Positions 51,138-60,358 of a stretch of DNA of 64,000 nt are shown piece after piece. Position 1 is the first letter of the stretch. Every line of letters starts with the position of its first letter. Under the pieces are notes generated by a model. It was not told where the DNA came from, ran no database searches, and saw nothing but the letters and a program-made list of their open reading frames with translations. Where the stretch lies: NCBI RefSeq assembly GCF_002019605.1, contig NZ_KV917368.1, positions 2,633,574 to 2,697,573 of the forward strand, in the 5' to 3' direction. A program made the translations under genes and the position numbers. Source of the stretch: Alkalihalobacterium alkalinitrilicum (GTDB lineage Bacteria; Bacillota; Bacilli; Bacillales; Bacillaceae_F).

Positions 51138-51702
51138 ATAACTCTCTCTCCTCAATAAAATGACGGACCGATTCAGGGACGAAATAACGGATGCTCCGCC
51201 CTTCTTTTATTCTATCTCTAATACTTGAAGATGAAATATCCACTTGAGGGATTGTTAATAATACCATTTTTTCTTCATACGTTGATGTTTCGGAATAACC
51301 TGGTCGCCCAAGCCCCACAAATGTAACATATTCAAATAACTCATCGATGCGTTCCCACGTATGAAGTTGTTCAATCATATCTCCGCCGATAATGAAATAA
51401 AAGTCTACATCTGGTAATTTCATTTTAAGTTCTTTCAACGTATCAACAGTATAGGAAGGACCCGTTCTTTCTAGCTCTATCGTTGAAACAACGAACTGAT
51501 CTGCGCCATCAATGGCTTTTGTCACCATCTCAATCCGGTCATCTACAGATGAAACATCGTTCGTTTTCTTATGGGGGGGAATATTTGCTGGCATAAACCA
51601 GATTTCATCTAACTTACATTGCTCTAATACTTCTTGAGCGATAAGTAAGTGCCCGATATGAGGAGGATCAAATGTACCTCCCAGAATTCCGATTTTTCGC
51701 AC
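51106..51702 (-). CDS. nadD: Nicotinate-nucleotide adenylyltransferase
   Basis: Forms deamido-NAD from nicotinate mononucleotide and ATP in NAD synthesis. The 198-residue protein has the nucleotidyltransferase motif GGTFDPPHIGHLLIA (about residues 7-21), MPANIPPHK and the second ATP motif SSSIRDRIKEGRSI near residue 160. GTG 51702 is 8 bases after GGGGAG; the ATG at 51708 is too close. The 3' end overlaps yqeK. Confidence 0.96.
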   Translation of the reverse strand: MRKIGILGGTFDPPHIGHLLIAQEVLEQCKLDEIWFMPANIPPHKKTNDVSSVDDRIEMVTKAIDGADQFVVSTIELERTGPSYTVDTLKELKMKLPDVDFYFIIGGDMIEQLHTWERIDELFEYVTFVGLGRPGYSETSTYEEKMVLLTIPQVDISSSSIRDRIKEGRSIRYFVPESVRHFIEERELYGTNASVRNR

Positions 51703-51724
51703 AATCATTACTCCCCTTTACCAA

Positions 51725-52018
51725 TTATTGTGGAAGCTCAAGCTGTTTGTTTTCTTTAGATTCTTTATACAAGACAATTGTATTCCCAATCACTTGTACT
51801 AGTTCAGCTCTTGTTCCTTTACTTAACGTGCTAGCCACTTCGTCTTTATCTTCATCACAATTTTGAAGAACACTTATTTTTAGTAATTCTCTAGCTTCTA
51901 ACGCATCCTCAATTTGTTTGATCATATTATCATTTACTCCACCTTTACCAACTTGAAAAATAGGGGTAAGGTGATGAGCTTTCGATCGTAAGAAACGCTT
52001 TTGTTTTCCTGTTAACAT
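51725..52018 (-). CDS. yhbY: YhbY-type RNA-binding (CRM domain) protein
   Basis: A 97-residue CRM-domain protein that associates with pre-50S particles. It begins MLTGKQKRFLRSKAHHLTPI, contains the RNA-binding loop VGKGG and ELLKISVLQNC, and ends with VQVIGNTIVLYKESKENK. It overlaps aroE by 7 bases, a constant arrangement in bacilli. Confidence 0.96.
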   Translation of the reverse strand: MLTGKQKRFLRSKAHHLTPIFQVGKGGVNDNMIKQIEDALEARELLKISVLQNCDEDKDEVASTLSKGTRAELVQVIGNTIVLYKESKENKQLELPQ

Positions 52019-52863
52019 GAATTTGATACTCCTCCTAATTGTTGTAGTACTATTTTTTCCATTTCGTTGCGGTCTGGTTTAGTTCCCGTCCACTTTTCAA
52101 AAGCTAAAGCCCCTTGTTCAACAAACATTCCGACTCCATTTAAAACGGTTGCACCTTTGGCTTCTGCTTCTTGCAATAATTTGGTCTTTAACGGATTATA
52201 GATTAAATCACTCACCACGGCATCTTGTTTTATGTTGTTTAAGGCAATTGGCAGTTGATCGACATTGGGACTCATACCAACTGAAGTTGTATTAATGATT
52301 AAGTCAAATTGATGTAGTTTTTGCTCAGCTTCTTCAATGGACCAAACAAAAGCATCCTTCGAACTTTGGTTACATTCACTTGCTAAGCTTGCCGCCTTCT
52401 CTTTCGTGCGGTTAGCGATATGTAGTTCCTCCACCCCATAACGTGAAAGAACCGTTAACACCGCTCGAGCTGCACCTCCAGCACCAATTAAGAGGACTCT
52501 CATTTGTTTTAGCTGATCCCCTGTTACTTTTAATAACGATTGCAAATAGCCTTCTCCATCCGTATTATAGCCGAATAATCTCCCATTATCGTTCACAACA
52601 GTATTAACAGCACCAATTAACTTTGCTTCTTCGTCAACCTCGTCTAAATACTTCATAACCTCAACTTTATGAGGTATGGTAATGTTAAATCCACTTATCC
52701 CTATAGCTCGGAACCCTGCAATCGCTGCTTGTAAATCAGCTTCACTTACATCAAAAGCATGATAATGATGATTTTGGTGTAATAAGTGAAAAGCGTTATT
52801 GTGCATACTAGGTGACATTGAATGACCGACTGGATGACCAATCAATCCAAATAATTTCCCCAT
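52012..52863 (-). CDS. aroE: Shikimate dehydrogenase
   Basis: NADPH-dependent reduction of 3-dehydroshikimate in the aromatic amino acid pathway. The 283-residue protein has LIGHPVGHSMSPSMHNNAF, the catalytic lysine segment GFNITIPHKVEVMKYLD, LLIGAGGAARAV (NADP motif, about residues 126-137), NRTKEKA and a final GVGMFVEQGALAF. It lies 15 bases downstream of yqeH. Confidence 0.97.
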   Translation of the reverse strand: MGKLFGLIGHPVGHSMSPSMHNNAFHLLHQNHHYHAFDVSEADLQAAIAGFRAIGISGFNITIPHKVEVMKYLDEVDEEAKLIGAVNTVVNDNGRLFGYNTDGEGYLQSLLKVTGDQLKQMRVLLIGAGGAARAVLTVLSRYGVEELHIANRTKEKAASLASECNQSSKDAFVWSIEEAEQKLHQFDLIINTTSVGMSPNVDQLPIALNNIKQDAVVSDLIYNPLKTKLLQEAEAKGATVLNGVGMFVEQGALAFEKWTGTKPDRNEMEKIVLQQLGGVSNSC

Positions 52864-52878
52864 TGTTTTCTCCCCTTT

Positions 52879-53985
52879 TTAAATAAGTGAAGGTCGAACT
52901 GTAACCCCTACACCTTTAGGAGCATATGCTTGAACGTGAACATTCTCTTGATGTACAGCAACCCAACCTAAACCTGAATACACGATATCGCTTTTCTCTT
53001 TAATATAAAATTCATGCTTGACTAGTTCAGGCAATATTTGTTTGGTTTCTGGCCCTGGTGGTGATAACAATTCACCTAAATGGTTTTTGTAGAGTTCATC
53101 CGCCTTATCAAGTTTTGTCCTATGAATAGGAATGTCGTTTGAGAAATAACAAACAAATGAACCGCGATCCCCTTCAACAAAATCAAATCGGGCTAACCCA
53201 CCAAAGTATAACGTTTGTTCAGGATTTAACTGAAATACCATCGATTTGATTTCTTTTTTCGGCGTAATCGTTTTTAATTCTTGCTTGTCAATGTAATGCG
53301 CAATTTGATGATGATTAATAATTCCTGGTGTATCGTAAAGTGCAGATCCATCATCTAACGGAATGTCGATCATATCTAACGTCGTTCCAGGAAAATGAGA
53401 TGTTGTAATTAACTGCTCCTCATCTCCACCAAACTCTTTAATCAATTGATTAATAAAAGTGGATTTTCCCACATTAGTACATCCTACAACATATACATCC
53501 TTTCCTTTTCGTAGCTCATCAATTCGATGGGCAACATCTATAACACCGCTTCCCTTTTCCGCACTAATCAACATTACATCGATTGGCTTTAAGCCCAATT
53601 CTTTCGATGATCGTTTTATCCAATTGATCAACTTGTTGTGATTGAGTGACTTCGGTAGTAAATCGACTTTATTTCCTACTAATAAAACATCATTTCTCCC
53701 AACAAAACGATGTAAACCAGGTAACCAACTTCCATTAAAGTCAAAAATATCAACGATTTTCACAATGAGAGAATCGGTTTTGCCTAGCGTATTTAAGATC
53801 TTTAAGAAATCATCATCTGTCAAGGCAACATCTTGTACTTCATTATAATGTTTCAAACGGAAACAGCGCTGGCAAATGACCACATCACGTTCTAAAGCTG
53901 ATGGTGGTGCGTAGCCCAGTTCACTTTTAACAGCGGATTGGACTTTTACACCACAACCAGCACAAATAATATCTCTTTCTTCCAC
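52879..53985 (-). CDS. yqeH: Ribosome biogenesis GTPase YqeH
   Basis: Circularly permuted GTPase needed for 30S assembly. The 368-residue protein has an N-terminal zinc finger (CAGCGVKVQ ... CQRCFRL). The GTPase motifs are in permuted order: G4 NKVDLLPK (about residue 105), G1 GCTNVGKST (about 167) and G3 DTPGI (about 215). A C-terminal domain follows. It opens the yqeH-to-yqeM operon. In B. subtilis yqeG precedes it; here no yqeG is found between yqeH and sda. Confidence 0.97.
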   Translation of the reverse strand: MEERDIICAGCGVKVQSAVKSELGYAPPSALERDVVICQRCFRLKHYNEVQDVALTDDDFLKILNTLGKTDSLIVKIVDIFDFNGSWLPGLHRFVGRNDVLLVGNKVDLLPKSLNHNKLINWIKRSSKELGLKPIDVMLISAEKGSGVIDVAHRIDELRKGKDVYVVGCTNVGKSTFINQLIKEFGGDEEQLITTSHFPGTTLDMIDIPLDDGSALYDTPGIINHHQIAHYIDKQELKTITPKKEIKSMVFQLNPEQTLYFGGLARFDFVEGDRGSFVCYFSNDIPIHRTKLDKADELYKNHLGELLSPPGPETKQILPELVKHEFYIKEKSDIVYSGLGWVAVHQENVHVQAYAPKGVGVTVRPSLI

Positions 53986-54652
53986 TATTCATCCTCCAAT
54001 GTAACGTGCTTATAAGTGATTTCTTTCTTTACACTTTTCTATTCCTATTATTTGAAACGACTAAGTTGTTATCCTCTTCTGTTTAATGATTTTATGGAAA
54101 AAGTGTAAGATTTTTTCTTTTTGGGTATACAACGTTGTAAATTAACCTTGTCTTAAAGGATAAATGTACCAAACCTTTAGTCAAACGGTAAGTATACAAT
54201 TTTTTTCTGTTAATTTCAATTATTTTGCGTAAAGGAGTGTCACTTTTCTATATGTTCATCTTTTGATATAGTACAAGTTAAATTCATTTTTTCTTAAAAA
54301 TATAAGACATTTCGAAAAAATTCTATTTTTTTCAAAAAATATATAAAAAGTTTTCGACAAAAGTTGGTGGTTATCAACACTGTGGATAACTTTATTCACG
54401 TATCAACATGTTGTAAATTATGGAATTTTTATATTTATGAACAAGTCATCAACAAGTTATCCACTATTAACTGTGGATAAAACGAACGGTTGTTCTATTT
54501 TTTGGGACATGGTAGGATTAGGATACAACAAATTGGAAATCCTATTATTATATGAATTCACTACAAAAACATGCATGAAATACACATAAGTTTTGTTAAC
54601 TGTTACTCTTGACTATTTTAATAAATTTCCTTTCGAAGGAGGTTAATAAATA
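53986..54652. other. AT-rich yqeH/sda intergenic region
   Basis: A 667-base gap without a coding signal. The right half is very AT-rich and carries a cluster of DnaA boxes (54371-54480). The promoters of yqeH (minus) and sda (plus) must lie here. The best sda candidate is TTGTTA (54595-54600), 18 bases, TTTAAT, which is weak. Confidence 0.6.
54371..54480. promoter_or_regulatory. DnaA-box cluster upstream of sda
   Basis: Two exact boxes (TGTGGATAA at 54381-54389 and 54472-54480, minus orientation) occur within 110 bases. So do one-mismatch boxes TTATCAACA (54371-54379) and TTATCCACT (54457-54465), and a two-mismatch TCATCAACA (54446-54454). In B. subtilis sda is DnaA-activated from such a cluster, and the sda locus is one of the few chromosomal DnaA-binding clusters. 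The boxes are directly visible; the function is inferred by homology. Confidence 0.9.
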
Positions 54653-54793
54653 ATGAAAAAACTTTCGGATGAATTACTAATTGAGACGTACTTTAAAGCA
54701 ATGGAACTCAAACTTAGTGAGGATTTCATTAACCTCATTAAACACGAGATTGATCGTCGATCATTAACAGACAAAATTAAGCTTTCTTCCTAA
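54653..54793 (+). CDS. sda: Sporulation checkpoint protein Sda
   Basis: A 46-residue helical-hairpin protein that inhibits the sporulation kinase KinA when replication is perturbed. The sequence begins [20 protein letters not shown] and ends in [12 protein letters not shown], aligning over its whole length with B. subtilis Sda. The Leu/Phe residues of the KinA-binding face are kept. The ATG follows GAAGGAGG. It has its own terminator, and a DnaA-box cluster lies 170 bases upstream. Confidence 0.96.
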   Translation: MKKLSDELLIETYFKAMELKLSEDFINLIKHEIDRRSLTDKIKLSS

Positions 54794-54809
54794 CAATAGA
54801 TATTACGAC

Positions 54810-54848
54810 AGACCAATTCAATGGATAGCAATGAGTTGGTCTTTTTTT
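54810..54848 (+). terminator. Terminator of sda
   Basis: AGACCAA (54810-54816) pairs with TTGGTCT (54836-54842), followed by a T run on the plus strand, 17 bases after the sda stop. Confidence 0.85.
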
Positions 54849-54915
54849 GTCTGAAAAATAGAGTCACTATAGGACTTAAGCGCTATTCCAATATTTTTAT
54901 TTGTTTTAGAAAGTA

Positions 54916-54952
54916 ATAAAAAAGGACACCCAAATATTAAATTTGGATCTCC
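54916..54952 (-). terminator. Terminator after the small membrane protein gene
   Basis: GGACACCCAAAT (54924-54935) and ATTTGGATCTCC (54941-54952) form an imperfect stem followed by TTTTTTA on the minus strand. Confidence 0.75.
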
Positions 54953-54958
54953 TCCTTA

Positions 54959-55162
54959 TTACCGAATTTTAATATACTCTCTTGGCCTAAATGGTTCCAT
55001 TGGCTCGACTTGTTGTGGCGCTTCTAAAATCCCCATATGCTCATGCTCTTCATCAAGATTATACATTTGAATATAACGATTATTTAGGTTGTCCGCTTGC
55101 CAAGCTCCAATAAACATAATGGTAAAGATGATTAGTGCCACTAATCCTTTCCGAGTTCTCAT
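54959..55162 (-). CDS. Hypothetical single-span membrane protein
   Basis: A 67-residue protein I do not recognise. A short basic N-terminus (MRTRKG) is followed by one membrane helix (LVALIIFTIMFIGAWQ) and an acidic, Pro- and Met-rich outer tail (DEEHEHMGILEAPQQVEPME). The ATG at 55162 lies 8 bases after GGAG, whereas the in-frame GTG at 55171 is part of that site. Its own terminator follows. Proper ribosome binding site, membrane helix and terminator together support a real gene. Confidence 0.65.
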   Translation of the reverse strand: MRTRKGLVALIIFTIMFIGAWQADNLNNRYIQMYNLDEEHEHMGILEAPQQVEPMEPFRPREYIKIR

Positions 55163-55171
55163 AATTTTCAC

Positions 55172-55527
55172 TCCAGTAGGTCTACGAAAAATAGATAATA
55201 CTTATAGAATGAAAAAGAATGCAGAAAATTATACATACAATTTAGAAAAAAATTACATAAATTTATCTATTTTGTGAACAATATCAATGATTTTCCTAAT
55301 AAAAAAAATATTTTTTGATCAATTTATCGAATTTCTACATATTTAAAAAGAACCACAAAATCATGACCGTATTACTAACGTGTCGAAGGTGCAAGCGTTA
55401 CTAATTTATTATATAATTTGACTTAGCCTTGTCCTGCCCAAGTATCTTTATAGATTAATGCACCTTTAAAACTGAATTAGTCATCGTTTGTTCATTCGGA
55501 TTTTAAACAAACTATCTCGGTAATCTC
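55172..55527. other. AT-rich region upstream of mrp
   Basis: No coding signal. A TATAAT at 55412-55417, with a weak GTGCAA 17 bases before it, is the best candidate for an mrp promoter. If it is used, the transcript leader includes the MITE-like element at 55528-55651. Confidence 0.4.
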
Positions 55528-55651
55528 TAAAGAGGCTGAATCAAATAGCAAAGTGTCAGCTCCTTAAACGATACATATAGTTCCTTAAATGGAATACGTA
55601 TATATATCGTTTCAAGTGTTGAGCATGGACACTTATGAGTCAGCCTCTTTA
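55528..55651. repeat. MITE-like palindromic element, copy E (mrp leader)
   Basis: TA flanks both ends (55528-55529 and 55650-55651). Nested inverted repeats: AAGAGGCTGA / TCAGCCTCTT (55530-55539, 55640-55649), AAGTGTC / GACACTT (55551-55557, 55628-55634), AAACGATA / TATCGTTT, and GTTCC / GGAAT around the centre. The TA duplication is the target type of IS630/Tc1-mariner elements. It ends 45 bases before mrpA. Confidence 0.75.
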
Positions 55652-55695
55652 TATGTGATATGTCACGTAAAATAAATTTAAGGAGGTAATAAACA

Positions 55696-58119
55696 TTGAC
55701 TGCTCTACACTGGGCTACAATTGCACCATTTTTACTAGCCATTCTTGTTCCATTTCTTTATAAGTATATTCGAAGCATACATACAGGCTGGTTTGTACTT
55801 GCATTACCTGTTTTTCTCTTTATTTATTTCATTCAGTTTCTCCCGGTGACATCGAATGGGAACGTAGTAACGCATACAGTTCCTTGGGTACCTTCTTTAG
55901 GCATTAATTTTACCGTCTATGTTGATGGACTCAGCTTGCTATTCTTACTCTTAATTACAGGAATAGGGGCTCTCGTCGTTCTCTACTCCATCTATTATTT
56001 GTCCAAGAAAACTGAATCGCTTAACAATTTTTATGTTTATTTATTAATGTTTATGGGTGCGATGCTTGGGGTTGTTATTTCGGACAATTTAATCGTATTG
56101 TATGTATTTTGGGAACTTACAAGTTTAGCATCATCTCTATTAATTAGTTATTGGTTCCATCGTGAAAAGTCAATCTACGGTGCCCAAAAATCGATGCTTA
56201 TTACCGTATTTGGTGGATTTGCAATGCTAGGTGGATTCTCACTTCTTTACGTGATGACAAACACGTTTAGTATCCGAGAAATCATCGACCAAGCAGCAGT
56301 CATTGCAAATGATCCACTAATCATTCCAGCAATGCTTCTCGTTCTTTTAGGAGCTTTCACCAAATCAGCACAGTTTCCATTTCACATTTGGTTACCAGAT
56401 GCGATGGAAGCACCAACACCTGTAAGTGCATACCTACACTCAGCAACGATGGTTAAAGCAGGAATTTATCTTGTAGCACGTTTAACACCTGTTTTCGGTG
56501 GACTTGCCGAATGGTTTTGGATTATTTCAGCGTTCGGGATATTCACCTTATTGTGGGGATCCGTCTCTGCTGTTCGTCAAAAGGACTTAAAGTCAATACT
56601 AGCCTATTCAACGATCAGCCAACTCGGATTAATTATGTCATTACTTGGGTTAGGTTCCGCTTCTTTATATTATGGAGTTGGTTCAGAAGAAGGACTATAC
56701 TACTCCGCAGCGGTGTTAGCAGCCGTATTTCATCTCATTAATCATGCCACCTTTAAAGGTGGGCTATTCATGGCCGTTGGAATCATCGACCATGAAACTG
56801 GGACTCGAGATATAAGAAAACTCGGGGGATTAATGGCGATTATGCCAATTACTTTTACAATCTCTTTAATTGGTCTCGCTGCGATGGCAGGACTTCCGCC
56901 TTTAAACGGCTTCTTAAGTAAAGAGATGTTCTTTACAGGACTTCTTAGAGCTTCTGAATTAGATATCTTCAATATGCAAACATGGGGATTACTCTTCCCA
57001 GTTTTCGGTTGGATAGCAAGTGTGTTTACGTTTGTTTATTGTACGATCATGTTATTTAGAACCTTTACAGGGAAATTCAAACCTGAAAATTTCGACGTCA
57101 AACATGTGCATGAAGCACCAATTGGTATGTTAATTAGTCCAATTATCTTAGTTTCATTAGTCATTATCTTTGGTTTCTTCCCGAACTTACTGGCTTACAC
57201 CCTAATTGAACCTGCAATGGCAGCGATTCTTCCAGGGTTATTAGAAGAAGGACAACGTTTTTATGTCAATATCTATCATTGGCACGGCTTTAATACCGAA
57301 TTATGGATGACAATTGGAGTCATTGCGATTGGGGTCCTCATCTTTTTAACTGCAAGAAAATGGATGCAATTAAATATCTATTTACGGGAGCGCGATCCTC
57401 TTAACTATTTCTACGATCAAGGGTTAGTAGGCTTAATCAAAGGTTCAACGAAAGTAACTAAAATTCAAATGACGGGTTTATTACGTGATTATTTTGCGTA
57501 TATGATTACATTTATGATCCTTGTACTTGGTTACACATCAATAAGATATGATGTATTTACAATTGATACAACGAATGTGGCTGTCATATCGCCGTATATG
57601 TGGGTGATAACGATTGTATTTATTGCAGCAACGTTATCCGTTCCATTTATTAATCACCGTATTACATCCATTATTATCGTAGGGATTATAGGCTATTTAC
57701 TTGCATTATTCTTTGCCGTATTTAGAGCTCCAGATTTAGTCTTAACTCAGCTACTCGTCGAAACGGTAATGGTCGTTTTACTATTACTTTCGTTTTACCA
57801 TTTACCAGAGCTTCGAAAAGAAAAGTTCACCCCTCGTTTCAATGGAGTGAATTTAATGATCTCAATAGGAGTTGGTGTACTCGTTACAGCAATTGCTTTC
57901 AGTGCATTTGCATTAAGCAATACTAACGGTCTAACGCCAATCTCTGAATACTTTATTGAAAATTCCTACACTCTAGCAGCAGGTAAAAACATGGTTAACG
58001 TCATCTTAGTTGACTTCCGTGGTCTTGATACATTGCTAGAAGTACTCGTACTTGGAATTGCGGCTCTTGGTGTTGTTACATTAATTAAATTACGTATGAC
58101 GGGGAGGGAAGATGTATGA
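55696..58119 (+). CDS. mrpA: Mrp Na+/H+ antiporter subunit A
   Basis: Largest subunit of the cation/proton antiporter complex, related to NuoL and, in its C-terminal part, MbhE/NuoJ-like. The 807-residue protein has about 20 membrane helices. The conserved proton-path segments include VLYVFWELTSLASSLLI, FHIWLPDAMEAPTPVSAYLH and LINHATFKGGLFM. The C-terminal segment with VDFRGLDTLLEVLVLG is also typical. The TTG start follows AAGGAGG at 9 bases. Its stop overlaps the mrpB start (ATGA). First of seven genes for the full complex, which exports Na+ and acidifies the cytoplasm at high pH. Confidence 0.97.
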   Translation: MTALHWATIAPFLLAILVPFLYKYIRSIHTGWFVLALPVFLFIYFIQFLPVTSNGNVVTHTVPWVPSLGINFTVYVDGLSLLFLLLITGIGALVVLYSIYYLSKKTESLNNFYVYLLMFMGAMLGVVISDNLIVLYVFWELTSLASSLLISYWFHREKSIYGAQKSMLITVFGGFAMLGGFSLLYVMTNTFSIREIIDQAAVIANDPLIIPAMLLVLLGAFTKSAQFPFHIWLPDAMEAPTPVSAYLHSATMVKAGIYLVARLTPVFGGLAEWFWIISAFGIFTLLWGSVSAVRQKDLKSILAYSTISQLGLIMSLLGLGSASLYYGVGSEEGLYYSAAVLAAVFHLINHATFKGGLFMAVGIIDHETGTRDIRKLGGLMAIMPITFTISLIGLAAMAGLPPLNGFLSKEMFFTGLLRASELDIFNMQTWGLLFPVFGWIASVFTFVYCTIMLFRTFTGKFKPENFDVKHVHEAPIGMLISPIILVSLVIIFGFFPNLLAYTLIEPAMAAILPGLLEEGQRFYVNIYHWHGFNTELWMTIGVIAIGVLIFLTARKWMQLNIYLRERDPLNYFYDQGLVGLIKGSTKVTKIQMTGLLRDYFAYMITFMILVLGYTSIRYDVFTIDTTNVAVISPYMWVITIVFIAATLSVPFINHRITSIIIVGIIGYLLALFFAVFRAPDLVLTQLLVETVMVVLLLLSFYHLPELRKEKFTPRFNGVNLMISIGVGVLVTAIAFSAFALSNTNGLTPISEYFIENSYTLAAGKNMVNVILVDFRGLDTLLEVLVLGIAALGVVTLIKLRMTGREDV

Positions 58120-58541
58120 GGACCAACAATGTAATGCTTCACACGATTACACGAATTGTAACCTTCATTATTCTTGTCTTCTCGGTCTACTTGTTCTTTG
58201 CTGGGCATAACAATCCTGGCGGTGGATTTATCGGTGGACTAATGACTGCAAGTGCTTTGTTACTAATGTATCTTGGATTTGATATGAAGACTGTCAAAAA
58301 GGCTATCCCGTTTAATTTTACGCATATGATTGCGTTTGGATTGTTAATCTCGATCATAACAGGATTTGGCAGCATGCTTTTTGGCTTTCCATTTTTAACT
58401 CAGTTTGATCAATATGTGACGATCCCGCTTCTAGGTGAGTTTCACTTAACAACTGCACTCCCGTTTGATTTAGGAATTTACCTAGTCGTAGTTGGGATTG
58501 CACTCTTAATTATTTTAACAATTGCGGAGGATGATGCTTAA
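58116..58541 (+). CDS. mrpB: Mrp Na+/H+ antiporter subunit B
   Basis: A 141-residue subunit with four membrane helices and the MrpB/MnhB signature HNNPGGGFIGGLMTASALLL (about residues 30-49). It overlaps mrpA by 4 bases and touches mrpC (TAATG), so translation is coupled. Confidence 0.97.
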   Translation: MRTNNVMLHTITRIVTFIILVFSVYLFFAGHNNPGGGFIGGLMTASALLLMYLGFDMKTVKKAIPFNFTHMIAFGLLISIITGFGSMLFGFPFLTQFDQYVTIPLLGEFHLTTALPFDLGIYLVVVGIALLIILTIAEDDA

Positions 58542-58879
58542 TGGAAATTTTAATGTCCATCACAGTTGGTGTCCTCTTTATGGTCGGAACGTATTTAATC
58601 CTGACGAAAAGTTTACTACGAGTTATCTTAGGTTTGATGCTCCTTTCGCACGGTGCACATTTATTACTACTCACTATGGCAGGATTAAAAAGAGGAGCTC
58701 CTCCTTTACTAGGACAAGAAGCTCCCTTTTATGCCGACCCGCTTCCACAAGCGCTAATATTAACAGCCATTGTAATTAGTTTCGGTGTAACGGCATTTTT
58801 ACTCGTATTAGCTTATCGAACATATAAAGAGCACAAAACTGATGATTTAGATAAATTAAGGGGAACTGGCGATGAATAA
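58541..58879 (+). CDS. mrpC: Mrp Na+/H+ antiporter subunit C
   Basis: A 112-residue NuoK-like subunit with three membrane helices. Characteristic: LILTKSLLRVILGLMLLSHG, the periplasmic loop YADPLPQALILTAIVISFGV, and a charged C-terminal tail. It overlaps mrpD by 8 bases. Confidence 0.97.
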   Translation: MEILMSITVGVLFMVGTYLILTKSLLRVILGLMLLSHGAHLLLLTMAGLKRGAPPLLGQEAPFYADPLPQALILTAIVISFGVTAFLLVLAYRTYKEHKTDDLDKLRGTGDE

Positions 58880-60353
58880 TTTAGTAATATTACCAATATT
58901 AATACCATTTATCATCGGAACTGTACTCATTTTATTTGCGAAATACCACACGCTTCAACGCGTCATTAGTGGGATAACCGTTTTTGCTCTTCTTGGTATA
59001 TCGATTTATTTAGCCATCTTTGTTTATCAAGAAGGAATATTAACGTTAGAACTAGGTGATTGGCCAGCACCATTTGGTATCATACTAGTTGCGGATATGT
59101 TTGCAACGATGATGGTCATTCTTTCAAGTATTGTAGGGCTTGTATGTTTATTTTTTGCCTTTCAAACAATTTCAAGTGAACGTGAAAAGTTCTTCTTTTA
59201 CCCTTTCTACTTCTTCCTTTTAACAGGGGTAAATGGTGCCTTTTTAACAGGTGACTTGTTTAACTTGTTCGTATTCTTCGAAGTTATGTTAATCGCTTCG
59301 TATATTCTAATTGTTATTGGTGGTACGAAATATCAACTACGTGAATCTTTAAAATATGTAGCTATTAATATATTCGCCTCCATTTTGTTCATTGTCGGTG
59401 TCGCTTATATATATGCGGCAACAGGAACATTAAATATGGCAGATTTAGCGGTAAAGGTTGCACTCTTAGAGCAACAAGGTGTATTGAACGTCATTGCAAT
59501 TCTCTTTTTAATTGTATTTGCAATGAAAGGAGCACTATTCCCGCTCTATTTCTGGCTACCACGTTCCTACTACGGTCCACCTGCAGCAATTGCTGCCTTA
59601 TTCGGTGGCTTATTAACAAAAGTAGGAATGTATGCGATCATTCGCATGTTTACATTAATTTTCAATCATGATCCTGGCTTTACACATACGGTCATTTTAA
59701 TCCTAGCAGGATTAACAATGTTCTTTGGTGTATTAGGAGCTGTATCGCAATTCGATTTCAAACGAATTCTCTCTTATCACATCATTAGTCAGGTTGGTTA
59801 CATGGTAATGGGTCTCGGTATCTTTACTCCACTTGCAATTGCAGGTGCGATCTATTATATCGCTCATCATATTATCGTAAAAGCTGCACTATTCCTCTTT
59901 GCAGGGGCTACGCAAAAGCTAACAGGAACGACGAACTTAAAAGAGATGGGTGGAATATTAAAAACACATCCATTACTTTCGTGGCTGTTTTTCATTTCAG
60001 CTATATCACTAGCTGGAATTCCACCACTGAGTGGGTTCTTTAGTAAATTTGCACTCATCTTAGCAGGCTTCCAAGAAGAACGGTATATCATTGTAACCGT
60101 TGCGTTAATTGTTGGTCTATTAACTCTCTTCTCGATGTTGAAAATCTTTATCTATGCTTTCTGGGGAGAGCAAAAGATGACTGAAAAGCAAGCAAAACAG
60201 AAAGTTGGAAAATTACTTCTCCCTATCGTACCATTAGTCATTTTAACCGTAGTGTTGGGCTTTTTCGCAGAACCGATCTTCTCGTATTCATTAGAAGTCG
60301 CAGAAGAGCTTTTAGACCCATCGATTTATATTAATTCTGTACTTAAGGAGTAG
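58872..60353 (+). CDS. mrpD: Mrp Na+/H+ antiporter subunit D
   Basis: A 493-residue NuoN/M-like antiporter subunit with about 14 helices. Key segments are LFNLFVFFEVMLIASYILIV (with the conserved Glu), MKGALFPLYFWLPRSYYGPP (with the conserved Lys), and YYIAHHIIVKAALFLFAGAT. IPPLSGFFSKF follows. Intact. It precedes mrpE by 5 bases. Confidence 0.97.
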   Translation: MNNLVILPILIPFIIGTVLILFAKYHTLQRVISGITVFALLGISIYLAIFVYQEGILTLELGDWPAPFGIILVADMFATMMVILSSIVGLVCLFFAFQTISSEREKFFFYPFYFFLLTGVNGAFLTGDLFNLFVFFEVMLIASYILIVIGGTKYQLRESLKYVAINIFASILFIVGVAYIYAATGTLNMADLAVKVALLEQQGVLNVIAILFLIVFAMKGALFPLYFWLPRSYYGPPAAIAALFGGLLTKVGMYAIIRMFTLIFNHDPGFTHTVILILAGLTMFFGVLGAVSQFDFKRILSYHIISQVGYMVMGLGIFTPLAIAGAIYYIAHHIIVKAALFLFAGATQKLTGTTNLKEMGGILKTHPLLSWLFFISAISLAGIPPLSGFFSKFALILAGFQEERYIIVTVALIVGLLTLFSMLKIFIYAFWGEQKMTEKQAKQKVGKLLLPIVPLVILTVVLGFFAEPIFSYSLEVAEELLDPSIYINSVLKE

Positions 60354-60358
60354 TTGCT

